The translations under genes were made by a program, and so were the position numbers. Under the pieces are notes generated by a model, which was given only the letters and a program-made list of their open reading frames with translations, had not been told where the DNA came from and did no database searches. From contig JAUJYZ010000902.1 in the NCBI GenBank assembly GCA_033675265.1, forward strand, positions 111,267-175,266: a DNA stretch of 64,000 nt, written 5' to 3'. Below, piece after piece: positions 11,234-22,530 of this stretch. Origin of the DNA: Actinostola sp. cb2023 (Eukaryota > Cnidaria > Anthozoa > Actiniaria > Actinostolidae). Within the stretch, counting starts at the first letter, position 1. Each line of letters starts with the position of its first letter.

Positions 11234-12880
11234 TTATCTGCATGCAATACAAATTGATTTTTCAAATAGCTCACATGCTTCTTCTGGAGAATTGGGGGTA
11301 TTGAAAGTTTTCATTTTCCATAGTGAAATGAAAATACTCATAGTACAAACTGCATTCAGAATGACATTCATCATAGTCTTCAACATGTTGCTCCATTTCA
11401 TTAATGTTTCCCCTAGACACTTTAACCTATACAGGATACAGGACATCTGGAATGCCTGGAACAGTTCCAGATCCAGATTGCCGAATCCTGTGTGTTCCAA
11501 TTAAACTTGACTTGATCAAGGTCTTCTTGAATCACTGCCTGGAAGTACAACCATAAACATTCTGTGTGTATTTCGTTTCCTATATCTAAAACTCCAATAT
11601 TGACCATATGTTTAAATAGATCAATCCACCATGAAGACCTGTTCTTCTCAAAAAGGACCACCAACACTCTAAACGGTTTCTTGGTGAAGTACCATAACGG
11701 TGGGCTCTTTCCCCAGCAAATTCATAATTTCCATTTTGTCTGAAATATGATTGCATTGCGACCATGATACCATTTTCTGTTCCACAGTCTGTACATACAA
11801 GAATTGGACAACCAGAATTTTCTTTGATACAGTCCAGATAGAATCTTGCAGGAAATTCAGGTTTATTATTTGATCTTGACACTTCCAGCCAAATAATTTT
11901 CCTGCTGTAACCAATGGCTCCATGGATGGGAAAGCCATAGGGCTTTAATTTGTCATACCCTTCAATAAAAAATGTAAGCTTATAAACTTAAGATAAATAT
12001 TTGGTCAAAAATAAAGCGGAATGGGGCTAGCTATTACATGCAATGGTCTTTTATACGCGATTTCATGTATAAGACTTTATAATTAGCCATTTCAAAAATG
12101 AGTGGAAAACTGGGAACGAGTTTTTATAATTAATCTAATTAAGAAATTAAGAAATGAAGTAGCAACTGAACTGCAGACATTCAAAAACTGCAAAAATTAC
12201 AAAGAAATGTATGGTTACGATGGACACTTGTCCCCTGTAACATACATTTCTTTGTAATTTTTGAGATGTTTGGAAAGCTGTTACTCGTTCAATATCTAAC
12301 TAAAACTATCGAAACTTTGTAAACTGACTAATTCTGATATGCTCGTTCTTCTTCGTTTTTAATTAGATTAATTATAAAAACTCGTTCCCAGTCCTCCGCT
12401 CGTTTTTGAAATGGGTAATTATTAGCTCACCATCAACATGCCAGCAGAAATTAGGACCATGACTTCTATATGTTCGCCTTCTTAACCTTCTGTGTTTCCT
12501 CTGACGTGTCCCTTCAGGATTGAGCTCCAGAAGAATGTCAGCGACTTGTTGTCTTGGGACATGAATGTGGTGGTTCAATCTAAGGGAATGCCATACCGCT
12601 CTATATCCCAAAAGCACCCCAGGTCCTGCAATTTCTTGTTGGATTATTTCTCGAAGTTTTTGCTCTTCGATATTCACTCCCCTTGAAATACCATAATCTT
12701 GAAGACGTCGTTTCAAGGTCGATAAACTTATTCGAATTCCGTGATGGTGATTTAGAAAATCGAGTATTACATTGTTTCATAACCAAGATGAAAGTAATGC
12801 CCAAGTAAAGTCTTGTCAACCTCCATCTTGAATCAAGTCGACCAAGGCACTGGTTACTAGTCTTGATTACGCGCATGGTC
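11234..12880 (-). pseudogene. Integrase-core (rve-like) protein, decayed C-terminus
   Basis: This is a minus-strand gene. The first exon (to 12,431) encodes a helical N-terminal region (LKRRLQDYGISRGVNIEEQ) and the start of an integrase core (NFCWHVDG, first Asp). A GTGAGC donor at 12,430 and an acceptor at 11,960 join in frame to DKLKPYGFPIHGAI. The second Asp is in CTDCGTENG and the Glu lies in a RLECWWSFLRR block. Downstream, matching protein continues in other frames (SSWWIDLFKHM; then SGSGTVPGIPDVLYPV-like; then NSPEEACELFEK), so at least two frameshifts, near 11.67 and 11.50 kb, break the C-terminus. Integrase-core proteins of this style are widespread in sponge, cnidarian and fish genomes and are probably transposon-derived. 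Catalysis is unlikely here. Confidence 0.7.
12086..12415. mobile_element. MITE inside the integrase-gene intron
   Basis: Arms CCATTTCAAAAATGAG (12,087) and the inverse near 12,413 run about 60 bp, including AACGAGTTTTTATAATTAAT. A second inverted pair (TTACAAAGAAATGTA) forms the tip. TAATTA flanks both sides and may be the target duplication. It sits within intron 11,960-12,430, which is why the exons still join in frame. Confidence 0.75.
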
Positions 12881-12915
12881 AGTATTTTTTTTATTCCTCA
12901 TTTGCATACTTTTTT

Positions 12916-13030
12916 GTTTGCAGCAGGATTTTAGTTTGCAGCAGGATTTTAGTTAGCAGCAGGATTTTAGTTTGCAGCAGGATTTTAGTTTGCGGCAGGA
13001 GTTTAGTTTGCAGCAGGATTTTAGATTGCA
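12916..13030. repeat. 18-bp tandem repeat, about 6-7 copies
   Basis: The unit GTTTGCAGCAGGATTTTA is repeated head to tail with single-base variants. It is in no supported reading frame. Confidence 0.85.
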
Positions 13031-13257
13031 GTAACCTTTTTGGTTGAATGCTTAAACTTGGTTGCATTCATCGGCCCAAAATTTTAATATCAATGACATT
13101 TTGTTACTTTGTTTGTCTTTATTTTTTATTTTTACGCTGACCCTTCTGGGCCACCGCACCACTGAGCATATGGTCACTAAGCATGCTGAATCGTCCAACG
13201 AATGCCCGCTGAAGGGCGAGTCTTCTACAAAGGAAGTGAAGTCAGACTGACTACCAG

Positions 13258-13915
13258 TTGCGTCTACTGGAATTTGTACACTCTTTAGACCATGACAATG
13301 TGTGCGTGAGAACTTCGGAATTTTCGCCAGTGCATGATCAGTGTTTTCAATCTTTGGTTGATGTTCTTGACACTGTGATCGAGAATGCCGATGTGCTTCC
13401 GACAGCGCATGAACAAGTTTTAGGTGACGTTCGTAGTTCTGGTTTGGTACATGGCATTGACTGTGCCTTTCAGGACATTGTTGACATGCATGAAAGAGTT
13501 CGGGTTACGGCTTTGCCGAATTTCAAGGGATGTCGAATTCCTGTTCCTTCAAGACAGCACATTTATTTATTCTTGGAAACTTTATCTACAGGATTATTAT
13601 GATAACATTATATGTGAGTTTTTAGAGCTTGGTTGGCCTTTGGATTATCATCGAAGCACCGTTCCTGTAAGTGATCATCGAAATCATTGGGGTACCATGC
13701 AGTATGCCATAGCGGTGTATAATTATTTACAAACGGAAATCGAACAGGGAGCTGTCCATTCCATGTTAATCCTTTCACTAGTGACATTGCAGTTTCACCA
13801 ATCAGCATCGTCCCAAAAAGGAATCCGTAGGAGTGAGCAGAGGAAGAGATGGTGGAGGATACATCTACCATCCATTGAAACGTCAATGTCAAATAAGACA
13901 AACAAGAGACAGTGA
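13258..13915 (+). pseudogene. Retroelement fragment, region just before and at the start of reverse transcriptase
   Basis: Two overlapping frames read as one decayed protein. The first (13,258-13,602) is helical (VDVLDTVIENADVLPTAHEQ). It then shifts to LELGWPLDYHRS and IEQGAVHSM, and a third frame gives NPFTSDIAVSPISIVPKRNP. The pattern 'GWP-DY... EIEQGAV-GPF... NPF-SP-VPKR' is the usual entry to reverse transcriptases of DIRS-like and related elements. No palm motif follows, so this is a truncated relic with at least two frameshifts. Confidence 0.5.
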
Positions 13916-14540
13916 TGGCCCATGAAGCTGGAGGTGACAAAAATCACCCAGTGACTTCAGTTGACAGGTCCATGATTCAAACTTCTCTAGAAAGCCCAAA
14001 AGATGTTCTAAAAACAAGGTTAAAACATCTAGAAATGAAATCCACTTTATTAGAGAAGAGCGAAAAAACATTGAAAAGAGAAATGTCAAAAGTTAAGCAG
14101 CAAAATCGAAAACTTGAAGAAGCCCTCTCACAACGCCGTCGAACGGAATCAAGAAATGCCCATGCCTCTTCACACACAACCAAGTCTACTGTGGACGCAG
14201 TGAATATGATCCATCCTGACGAGTTACAAAGATAATCTGTCTGGTATTGGAGAGTGCAGCTTGTACCGCTTTAAGCGCACAGGAAATTTGGTAATTATAA
14301 AGAGCATGAAACAAAAACAACCTGATGCAGTGATTCGTGAAGCACGAGCCATGCAGTCAGTTACCAGCCAGGATTTCCTTTTGTCTATGGGGTTTCAGCT
14401 TACTCAACCTGCTTACATTATAGTTATGCAATTCATTGCCAGCTATGAATCGAAAAGATCATGTATAACGTTGTGGCGACAATTTCAAACTTTCAGTACA
14501 TTTTGGAAACAAAATAGATCGCTTTCAGGCAATCACTGAC
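13912..14540 (+). pseudogene. Coiled coil plus protein-kinase N-lobe fragment
   Basis: 13,912-14,235 encodes a Lys/Glu-rich coiled coil (KTRLKHLEMKSTLLEKSEKT). A one-base shift near 14,235 leads to LSGIGECSLYRFKR (glycine-loop-like), LVIIKSMK (VAIK-like Lys), REARAMQSV (helix C Glu) and AYIIVMQFI (hinge-like). These match the order of kinase subdomains I-V. No HRD or DFG segment follows in any clear frame, so I call it a truncated pseudogene. It may be a retrocopy or the first exons of a lost gene. Assignment rests on motif order only. Confidence 0.5.
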
Positions 14541-14906
14541 ATTATTTAATGTATATTATTATAAACGAAATACTAAGGAAAAGAAAAACAAAGCCGAAAT
14601 TATCCCAACCAACTCATAGAATATGATATCTTAACAAATCCGCATGACATTGCTAACAAGTTTAACAATATTACTTAACGTTATCAATGTTGACCGAATA
14701 CATCTCAAAAAGCCGAAAGTACCAACCTGGAGAAGGACATTTGTTTGCTTGTCCAGGGAAAACTCCATAAAAGTTCCTACATCACATGAGTATTTCCTTA
14801 TCAAAAAAGCTTCTTTAGGATATAAAAAAAATGTCTCTCCTAGTTAGTGACATCTGTCACAATGTCGACGCATCGTTAAAGGAGGCCTATCCAAAGTTAT
14901 ATATAT

Positions 14907-15184
14907 ACAGCTATTTCAAAAAATGTTCAAAACTGAATACTGCATACTGTATAGTGCATTCCAAGACCAAAGGGCATTCTGGGCCTCGTTATTTTGAAAT
15001 AAAAAGTAAATATACAGCGATTTGTTCACCATATGGAGCTAGTATATTGTTTCTGATGGAATACACAAAAAATAAAATAAAATATTATTATTTATATTAC
15101 TTTAGACAATATTACACGAGTCCCAAAATGCATTTCGGTCTTGGAATACACTATATTCAGTATCAACGTTTTTTGAAATAGCTG
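14907..15184. mobile_element. Tc1/mariner-like MITE
   Basis: Ends CAGCTATTTCAAAAAA and its inverse are flanked by TA. The arms continue about 60 bp (GTGCATTCCAAGACC / GGTCTTGGAATACAC). The interior is non-coding. Confidence 0.8.
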
Positions 15185-15570
15185 TATATTTTAACAAACA
15201 AAGTTAGAGTTAGCTAGAGGATATGCGTTGGCTTGTGGAAATATCTCACGGCAACTCCAATGGCTCGACGCTCCATACAGCACCATGCGCCTGAAGGATG
15301 CAACGGGGCAGATGTTGTACCTGGTGCAGAAAAGGTGTGGATGTTGTTTTAGTGAATATCATTTCCAGGGAATTATACCAGCTGAGATACACGTTTTCAA
15401 AGCTAAAAGCTAAAAATGCCATTTGCATGCTTGATTTCATAATGTCAATGTCATACCTCCATTATAGAGAGAAGAGGAGATTAAACTAGTTAATACATGT
15501 GTAGAACAGTGGAAATTTATCAATCCAGGAATATAATGGCATAAAAAGTAAACTATACTAGATACTACAA

Positions 15571-15832
15571 CAATCCTGGACAAAACCTGCTGTTACATAT
15601 GGAAAATTAGCACGTACGCTAAGTTTTACAGATAAAGTTTTGTAATTGCGATGTTTTCCAACCCCCCCCCCCCCCCCCCCCCTCCCCCTCACAATGTTGG
15701 TGTTACAATTTGTGTGACGGGGTCTTGGAGACAACGTTGATTGGGGGGGGGGGGGGGGGGGGGGGGGTAGAGGGTCAATATTTAATGTTATTCAATACAT
15801 TGGACATGTAACAGCTCTTTTGTCCAGGATTG
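15571..15832. mobile_element. MITE with poly-C and poly-G tracts
   Basis: CAATCCTGGACAAAACCTGC at 15,571 and the inverse near 15,832 form about 28-bp arms. Inside are 21 C (15,662-15,682) and 25 G (15,743-15,767), which could pair or form G-quadruplex-like structure. Its right arm overlaps the left end of the larger Tc1 element, whose tip shares GTCCAGGATTG, so it may be a deletion derivative. Confidence 0.65.
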
Positions 15833-16408
15833 TCTGTGAATCTTGAAATTTGCTTTTGGACATAATAAAGCTATTGCTTGCCTTTTGTTATATAATTAAT
15901 TGCTACATGCAAGTGAATATGTGTAGTCTTCATAGGTCTAAAATGTGGTTGCTAGTTGCCATATTATTAAGAATTGACATCATAATGAGTGGAAATTAGA
16001 AATTCATTAAAAAACTCAATAAAATGTGAAATAAGTTAGAAAAAGCTCGCAATTTATTCTACAATAAGTTTAAATTACACTCGCGACTTCGTCGCTCGTC
16101 ACACGCTCACTTCACTCGCAATGTCATATGTACATTGGATCGAGGCAAAGCATTTAGCGTAACATCATAGACACATATTACTTAGAAACACGAAGTATCG
16201 ATAGGAGACTAGAGAAAGCTATAAATCTGCAGCGTTTTGATTTATTCTTAACAGTATATCTTGCCCTTTCATCTTTGCACCACACCACATGGATCCCGCA
16301 TTTCACGTAATCGCATCACCACAGGGAGCCCACAAAGTAGTGTTACTAACTGACTGGTCAATCAGAATGTGTACTACCGTATTTGGGGCTATTGCGCCCA
16401 GGAAAGAA

Positions 16409-16434
16409 CATTGCGTGACAAATGTCACGCAATG
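16409..16434. promoter_or_regulatory. Perfect 11-bp stem-loop upstream of Rep
   Basis: CATTGCGTGAC and GTCACGCAATG flank a four-base loop (AAAT), about 60 bases before the Rep start. Rolling-circle replicons place a nicking hairpin close to rep. The loop is too short for the usual nonanucleotide, so a role as an origin relic is only a hypothesis. Confidence 0.45.
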
Positions 16435-16495
16435 ATGTCGATAAGTATAGCAGTATAGCATGCGAGTATTCATTACTGAGCTGAACAATACCAAT

Positions 16496-18537
16496 GGATT
16501 CTCAGCCAGGTACTAGTGGTATCAATTTAGACGAACAACAGGAAGAAGCTGAATTGTTGCACAATCGTGATACAAGATATGTTTATCTCATAACTTACAG
16601 TCATTCCCCAGGAGGTTAGATTTTGCTCATGCTGTTCAGCTTTCTTTCTCCGTGGCTAGTAGCGCTTCCGTCCAACAATGGTGTTGTAGTTTAGAAGAAC
16701 ACGAAAGAGGGGGATACCATTATCATATGGCAATAAAGTTGGAAAAGAAGCAGAGATGGATGCCCGTCAAAAGATTTCTACGGAATCATTTCCATATAAG
16801 TGTGCACTTCTCCAGTGTACACCACAACTATTATAGTGCGTGGAAGTACGTCACCAAGTCTGATGAAGTGTACGAAGAAAGCCCCGATCACCCAGATCTA
16901 ACAAGTGAGCCCAGGACCAACAGTGCGAGCAAAGCAAAGATTAGTAAACGAAGAGCATTACTGCGGGAGCAGTCTTTAGAAGAGAGTGATGTAGAAGATG
17001 TAGAAGGAACGAATGAAGCCACAAACAAACCCCAAAAGAAAAAGAAACGCCTAACACCTTTATTAGCACGGTGGTCAAAAAAGTACGCGAAATCGACAAC
17101 GTTTGTATAACTTCTACAGTTTTAATCCAATCAAAATAAAACTTGGCAACGTGACAGCATATGTCAAGGCAACAAACTTGTCCTTTCTTATGTTTTTTTG
17201 AATTTTATGATTTTTGGCGGGAAAATGACGTCCAGAACATGCCAACGAATTTTGAAATTCAAAACTACACTAAATTAATCATTGCATTTGAAAGAACATG
17301 TAATATTAGAGAAATAACTGAAATAATATCTCAGGTATCGTTATTCAATCCAAAGATATGAATTTTTGAAATTTGAAATTTCCGCCATTTTGTGCTATTT
17401 ATAGTAACAAAATGGCGGATTTTCAAATTTCAAAAATTCATATCTTTGGATTGAATAACGTTATTTCTCTAATTTTACATGTTCTTTCAAATGCAATGAT
17501 TAATTTAGTGTAGTTTTGAATTTCAAAATTCGTTGGCATGTTCTGGACGTCATTTTCCCGCCAAAAATCATAAAAATAAAAAAACATAAAAAAACAAGTT
17601 TGTTGCCTTGACATATGCTGTCACGTTGCCAAGTTTTATTTTGATTGGATTAAAACTGTAGAAGTTATACAAACGTTGTCGATTTCGCGTACTTTTTTGA
17701 CCACCGTGATAGTGTCAGACATTATACTCGCTAAGAATATCACTAGTCAAACTGAACTATTGGCTTTGGCTCAAGAACAGCGTGAAGAAGGAAAAACAGA
17801 TCTAGCAGAGTTTATTCTTAACAAGCAACCCACTGCCATTCCTCATTTAATTCAAAAATCATGGAAGATGTATAATGCCAAAGCAAAGTTAGACCATGCG
17901 ACGAAATCCAGAATCCAGATTCTACAAGATGCCCAACGAAGCCCGTGTGTTACTGCTTGTCGTGGACAGTGGTTACAGTGTGCTAAGGAAATATTTATCA
18001 ATAACTGTATTGCTAGCAATACTTTCAGTGAAGCAGTTAAGGAATTAGTGAAGAAAGGAAGAGGGAAGTACAGAAATATAATGTTAATTGGAGCAGCTAA
18101 CTGCGGGAAAACATTCTTGTTGAATCCACTGAACAAGATTTACGACACCTTTACCAATCCGGCATCCGGTACCTTTGCGTAGGTGGGCGCTGAAGATGCG
18201 GAGTGTATTTTCCTGACCGATTTTCGTTGGAGCGAGAAAATTATTCCCTGGCATGACTTACTGCTTATGCTTGAGGGTCAAGAGGTCCATTTACCAGCGC
18301 CTAAAACTCACTTTGCTCGAGACGCTGCATTCATCCGAGACACCCCGATATTTGCTACAAGCAAATACCCACTGGTTTACATCAAATCAGGATCTATTGA
18401 CAACAGAGAAAGCGAAATGATGTCTGTTCGTTGGAAAATCTTTGCATTTAATTTTCAAATACCGGAGCAACGACAGCGAATAGTTCCTTCATGCCCACGA
18501 TGTTTTGCCGATCTCATCTTACAGCCCAGTAAGTAAG
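16496..18537 (+). pseudogene. CRESS-type Rep relic: HUH endonuclease plus SF3 helicase
   Basis: The N-terminal part shows the rolling-circle motifs in order: YLITYSH (motif 1), GYHYHMAIKL (HUH, motif 2) and YYSAWKYVTK (catalytic Tyr with Lys, motif 3). The second part shows Walker A (GAANCGKTFLL), Walker B (CIFLTDF) and motif C (PIFATSK) of a superfamily 3 helicase. Such proteins nick and replicate circular ssDNA; many animal genomes hold old copies. Breaks: a frameshift near 16,615, insertion of a 644-bp MITE at 17,066-17,709, and an in-frame TAG at 18,180-18,182. No capsid gene is visible. It may be an endogenous viral copy or a Rep-bearing repeat family of the host. Confidence 0.8.
17066..17709. 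mobile_element. 644-bp palindromic MITE inside Rep
   Basis: CACGGTGGTCAAAAAAGTAC and its inverse end the element. The arms match for about 310 bp each, up to a short turn near 17,390 (GCCATTTTGTGC/ACAAAATGGC). TA lies on both sides (17,064-17,065 and 17,710-17,711). Removing the element and one TA leaves the Rep frame open across the site, which confirms a Tc1/mariner-type insertion into an already resident Rep. Confidence 0.85.
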
Positions 18538-18736
18538 CAGATGACCCCCTGCCGTCTGGACTGAATTCAGGCTACCCGCAAAGTAGTCTTACTAACAATG
18601 GTCAATCTACGAGTGAGCAGTGTTACTCATAACATGTTCCTTCAAAATGTACATCCAATAACATGTAATCGAAATATACAGTCATATTGACCATTTTTAC
18701 AACATGTACGATCATTGTATATGCATACAAATTCTC

Positions 18737-18838
18737 GAAGCACGGAGTACCACGGAGAACCACATTAATATAAGTAATATGATGACTGTCATTGTCTTTT
18801 ATATGCGTTCCATGGTACTCCGTGGTACTCCGTGCTAC
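18737..18838. repeat. Hairpin with 20-bp arms
   Basis: GAAGCACGGAGTACCACGGAG at about 18,737 is inverted at 18,819-18,838 around AT-rich sequence. Probably a MITE relic. Confidence 0.6.
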
Positions 18839-19034
18839 CCTGTAGCATTTAATCATGTACACAATCGTTCTGTTCACTTTGTACTAGGTAATCTGGTAAT
18901 GTTTCACTCAATTTTATTGCAATTTTGTTTTTACCTATATTTAAGATTCAGGAGTTACCTGTGGTATCAGCTATTATTATACTACTATTACGTAATTGTA
19001 CCTTATAAGGTCAAGAGAACTCGAAAAATATGGA

Positions 19035-19103
19035 GCCGTATTACCATAGTTCGAAAGCCGTATTACCATAGTTCTAAAAGCCGTATTACCATAGTTCTAA
19101 AAC
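19035..19103. repeat. 23-bp tandem repeat, 3 copies
   Basis: GCCGTATTACCATAGTTCT followed by AAAA, three times head to tail. The CCGTATTAC core recurs in the palindrome at 19.4-19.55 kb and near 21.47 kb. Confidence 0.8.
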
Positions 19104-19390
19104 CGGTTTCACTGCAAAGTTTTGAACATTTTGTGACTTCAAATCCATTTTCAATAAGAGTACAGACAATGGAAAACCGCTTGCGATTTCTTTTTTACAA
19201 TAACAAAGTCAAAAAATCATCCAAAAGCAAGGACAAAGTTTGAAAGAAAAACTGTTTCAAGCGCGCGCTGGTTCCGTGCGCGAGCGATTTGTCATTCTGT
19301 AAAAGAGCGCGCGGACCTTGAAAGGTTTTGAAATAATTATTAGATAAATTTTCTAAAACACGGGCAATTTTTTTTTCGTTCAGAGTAGTA

Positions 19391-19551
19391 TAATAATTAG
19401 ATCTTATTTGGGGTTTTTGCCGTAATACGGACTGATATTTTACTCGTTACTCGCATTTTTCCTCGTCCCGTCGGGACTCGGAAAATACATTCGCAACTCG
19501 TAAAATATCAGCCCGTATTACGGCAAAAAACCAAAATAAGATATAATTATT
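19391..19551. repeat. Long CpG-rich palindrome before the recombinase gene
   Basis: TTTTTGCCGTAATACGGACT and its inverse are part of about 55-bp outer arms. Inner pairs (CGTCCCG/CGGGAC) complete an almost full palindrome centred near 19,470. Similar 'Tac-CG' hairpins occur at 30.65-30.75 kb. It could be a MITE, or a terminus of the Crypton, whose family lacks TIRs. Confidence 0.6.
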
Positions 19552-19691
19552 ACACAACTTGTAATCTTACAGTACAAATACGAGTACAAATATGACAGCG
19601 TATTACACGTTTTAGAAAAAACGGTTTTGCTTGTTTTCCCGTACACATCAATTTTGCACTCGTCAGAAATTTTTTTCTTCTGAAAAAAGAA

Positions 19692-21068
19692 ATGGAGGAA
19701 GGTGTAAATTTTCAGGATTTACTAGAAAACATCGATTTTTCTGATGAGGACTTCAATGAACCAGACTTTTCGATCGACTGGCCGAGTCAAGCCGTCTTAG
19801 ATGATAAGGATATTAACAATTTTATCGAAAGTAACAAGAATGTCAACACAACAAAGAAAACAAAGTCTGACCTGAATGGCTTCAAACGATGGTGTGAATC
19901 TGTGAACGAGAACCGAGAGCCAAAAGATATTCCTGTGCAAGAGTTGGACAGACTTTTGAGCCATTTCTTCGTCAAGGTTCGCAAGCAGGACGACACCCAG
20001 TATGAGCCAGACACACTGACATCCTATCAACGAAGTATCGTTAGGTACTTGAGAGAGAATGAAAAGCTGTACTCTATACTCACTGACAAGGAATTTGAAA
20101 AGTCAAGAGCCAGCTTGGAGGCCAAAAGAAAGGAACTCCGAAAAGACGGCAAAGGAAGAAGGCCCAACAAAGCTCTTGGACTAACTGAGGAAGAAGTAGA
20201 GAAGCTATGGTCCGAGGGTCTTCTTGGCGTCCATTCACCCATGGCACTGATACGAACCGTGTAGTTCAACAACACACTTCATTTTGGTTGGAGAGCCAGA
20301 GACGAGTATCGCAAAGTCCAGCAGGGAGACCTGGTCCTACGAAAGGAAGAAGGTGATCAAGGAAGAGAATACGTGATGTGGATAACCGAGAGAGGAAGTA
20401 AAACCAGAACGGGAGCCAATACGATGCCAGAGCGCTATTTCAATCCGCGAATGTATGCCACGAATGCAGCTGAAAGATGCCCCGTTATGATATACAAAAT
20501 GTACCTTGAAAAAAAGCCAGTAGCAATGAAACAACCAGAGAGTCCATTTTACTTGGCATGCATCACAAATCCAAAGTCTGATGTCTGGTACAAAAACTCT
20601 CCGCTCGGAGTACATTCTCTGGGGAATTTCATGAAGTCCATTGCTTCCAAAGCGAATCTAACTGGCAAGTTTACAAATCATTCTGCTAGACGCACCATGA
20701 TCACAACCCTTCGACACGAGAACATCAGTCCACTTGACATTTCCCAACTGTCCGGCCACAAGAACTTGAAGTCAATCGACACCTATTCTGAGGCCAGTGA
20801 GGAACAACAACGTAAAATGTCTTTGATTTTGAGTGGCAAAGGTAGCGGCCATGTGAAACCCCTCGAACTACGAAATACCAACGTTGGAATCGTTCAAAAT
20901 TCCCAGACAACCACTTCCAAATCTTCTGCATCCACATCTCTACTGTCAGATGTTGTGTTCAATAACTGTACTATTTCCTTTAACTGTCCTGGTGTTCCAG
21001 AAGTCTTTAATAGTGCCAAACCGAGGAAGTTCAGAAGAATCATCGAAAGTGACGACGAAGAAGAATGA
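19692..21068 (+). pseudogene. Crypton-type tyrosine recombinase (DUF3504/KIAA1958-like)
   Basis: The frame begins MEEGVNFQDLLENIDF and has an acidic N-terminus. A SAM-like core-binding region follows (TKSDLNGFKRWCESVNEN, LTSYQRSIVRYLREN), then the catalytic domain. The C-terminal motif NHSARRTMITTLRHE gives His-x-x-Arg; LSGHKN gives His/Lys; DTYSEAS supplies the nucleophilic Tyr. This is the Crypton-derived domain also found in ZMYM and KIAA1958 proteins. It has one lesion, an in-frame TAG at 20,262-20,264 where the family normally has Trp; otherwise it is open over 458 codons, so it is very young or a readthrough artefact. The acidic tail ends in a run of Asp/Glu. A possible nuclear localisation stretch is the basic PRKFRR. 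Confidence 0.8.
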
Positions 21069-21606
21069 CAAACGAACGAAAAACGAACTGGCTATCGATG
21101 ACTTTTTGCCGTATTTGAGCTGTTTAAAATGTTAAATTCTTGATGAAATAACTTACTTAAAATTAACTATTTCAAACATTTTTGTCAGATTCAGACTTTA
21201 GCGAATTCATATATTTGCCATATTTTGCTTGTACTATGTACTTGTAGTTGTAGTACTTGTACACTTGAAAATGTGCTATGAATAAATTTGATCTTGACTT
21301 GTAGTGGTGTGCACTTGAATGGTATCTTTTCACAGGAGCCAATCAAAAATTAGGATTAATGGCGTCAGAAATGACAGTTGAAAAACCGGTTTGTTTGGTT
21401 TGTGTCTACGCGCGCTCGCTTTTTATATTGTACAGAGAAAAAATACGGCACGGCTCGTAAAAATATCCAGCCGTATTACACAACTACCCGTGTAATAACC
21501 TCTATTTACGGTCAATAATTAAAGTTTGTAAATGATATTGTAACAAGGAAATTAATGTTATAGGGACAATTTATATGCAAATCACGTTATTTTTAGTAGC
21601 GTATCC

Positions 21607-22530
21607 GTCTACCTTGACGTTCAATGATTAAATTAATTATTTGATTCATTGTATCAATGACATTGTCAATGCTTTGTATCGATAGATTATTGATTGTATG
21701 ACAAACACGTCTTGAAAATTCTTCATAAGTCTCCTGGGTTATGTCATTATCTAATGCTTGCCTTTCTAGTTCTTTTCGAACAGTGTGAAAACACGCCTTT
21801 TGAAATAACAGAGGAAATATTTTCTTTGCACGTAATTCTTAAAGTATGTGGCATTCATGATTTCATACTGTTGACAGTCCAAAACGCCTTTACTATACGA
21901 AATAGCCACTATCAGTTTCACTAATTTTCCACCAGTAACGGACTTCGCCCCTTTGGCTGTACACTCCATTTCGAGACCTTCCGAGGGTTTGCGCCAGATT
22001 CGTCCTCTTAATTGGTGCCCTCGCCTGATCTGTGGGGTTACGTCTATAAATGAAACTGACGCCATCCAAATAAAAATGTATGTCATTGTTCCATAATTGC
22101 TGTGAATAATTGCTCTTAACATTCTTGGCAAAGTTATAACGCTTTTTTAGATCCCTTTGAAGCAATATGCCTTTCTTTCGAGCCTGCAAATACTTATAAC
22201 CCACTCTGTTCATAGCTCTTCTAACTGTTCGATTGCTCACCACTTGATGGTCTATCCCAGCAACTTCACCCACACGTTTCGACGTAAAATTACCTTCTTC
22301 TATTCGCAGGGTTCGCACAGCCCGATGAATGTGTCGTACGTCTCGAGCACGTATTTTCCTGGGACGTCCTCCTCTGTTTCGGTTAGTTTGTGTTCCTTTG
22401 AATATCTGTATACGGTTTGACGCGAAATATTCAAAATTGTGGATATTTGAAGGACTCCATACTCTCTTTGCTTCAAAAGCAGACGAAGATACTCTTTTTT
22501 GTCCGAAGATAAGTAGTTCTTCAGTCCCAT
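21607..22530 (-). pseudogene. Tc1/mariner transposase
   Basis: In minus-strand order: a first helix-turn-helix (QISTILNISRQTVYRYSKEH), the GRPR-like linker (RGRPRKIRARDVRH), a second HTH (TSKRVGEVAGIDHQVVSN), then the DDE core with the first Asp in IHFYLDGVSF. The C-terminal tail of the family (NVIDTMNQIINLII...) reads near 21.6-21.7 kb. The parts lie in different frames, with shifts near 22.39, 22.01 and 21.78 kb, so it is inactive. It is bounded on the right by the element's inverted repeat. Confidence 0.8.

Noticed and set aside
9514..13030. Repeat arrays as a possible CRISPR
   Set aside because: The 111-bp and 18-bp arrays are direct tandem repeats without unique spacers, and the genome is eukaryotic.
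18704..19243. 179-codon open frame downstream of Rep
   Set aside because: It runs through a hairpin and a tandem repeat, with low-complexity residues; not a gene.
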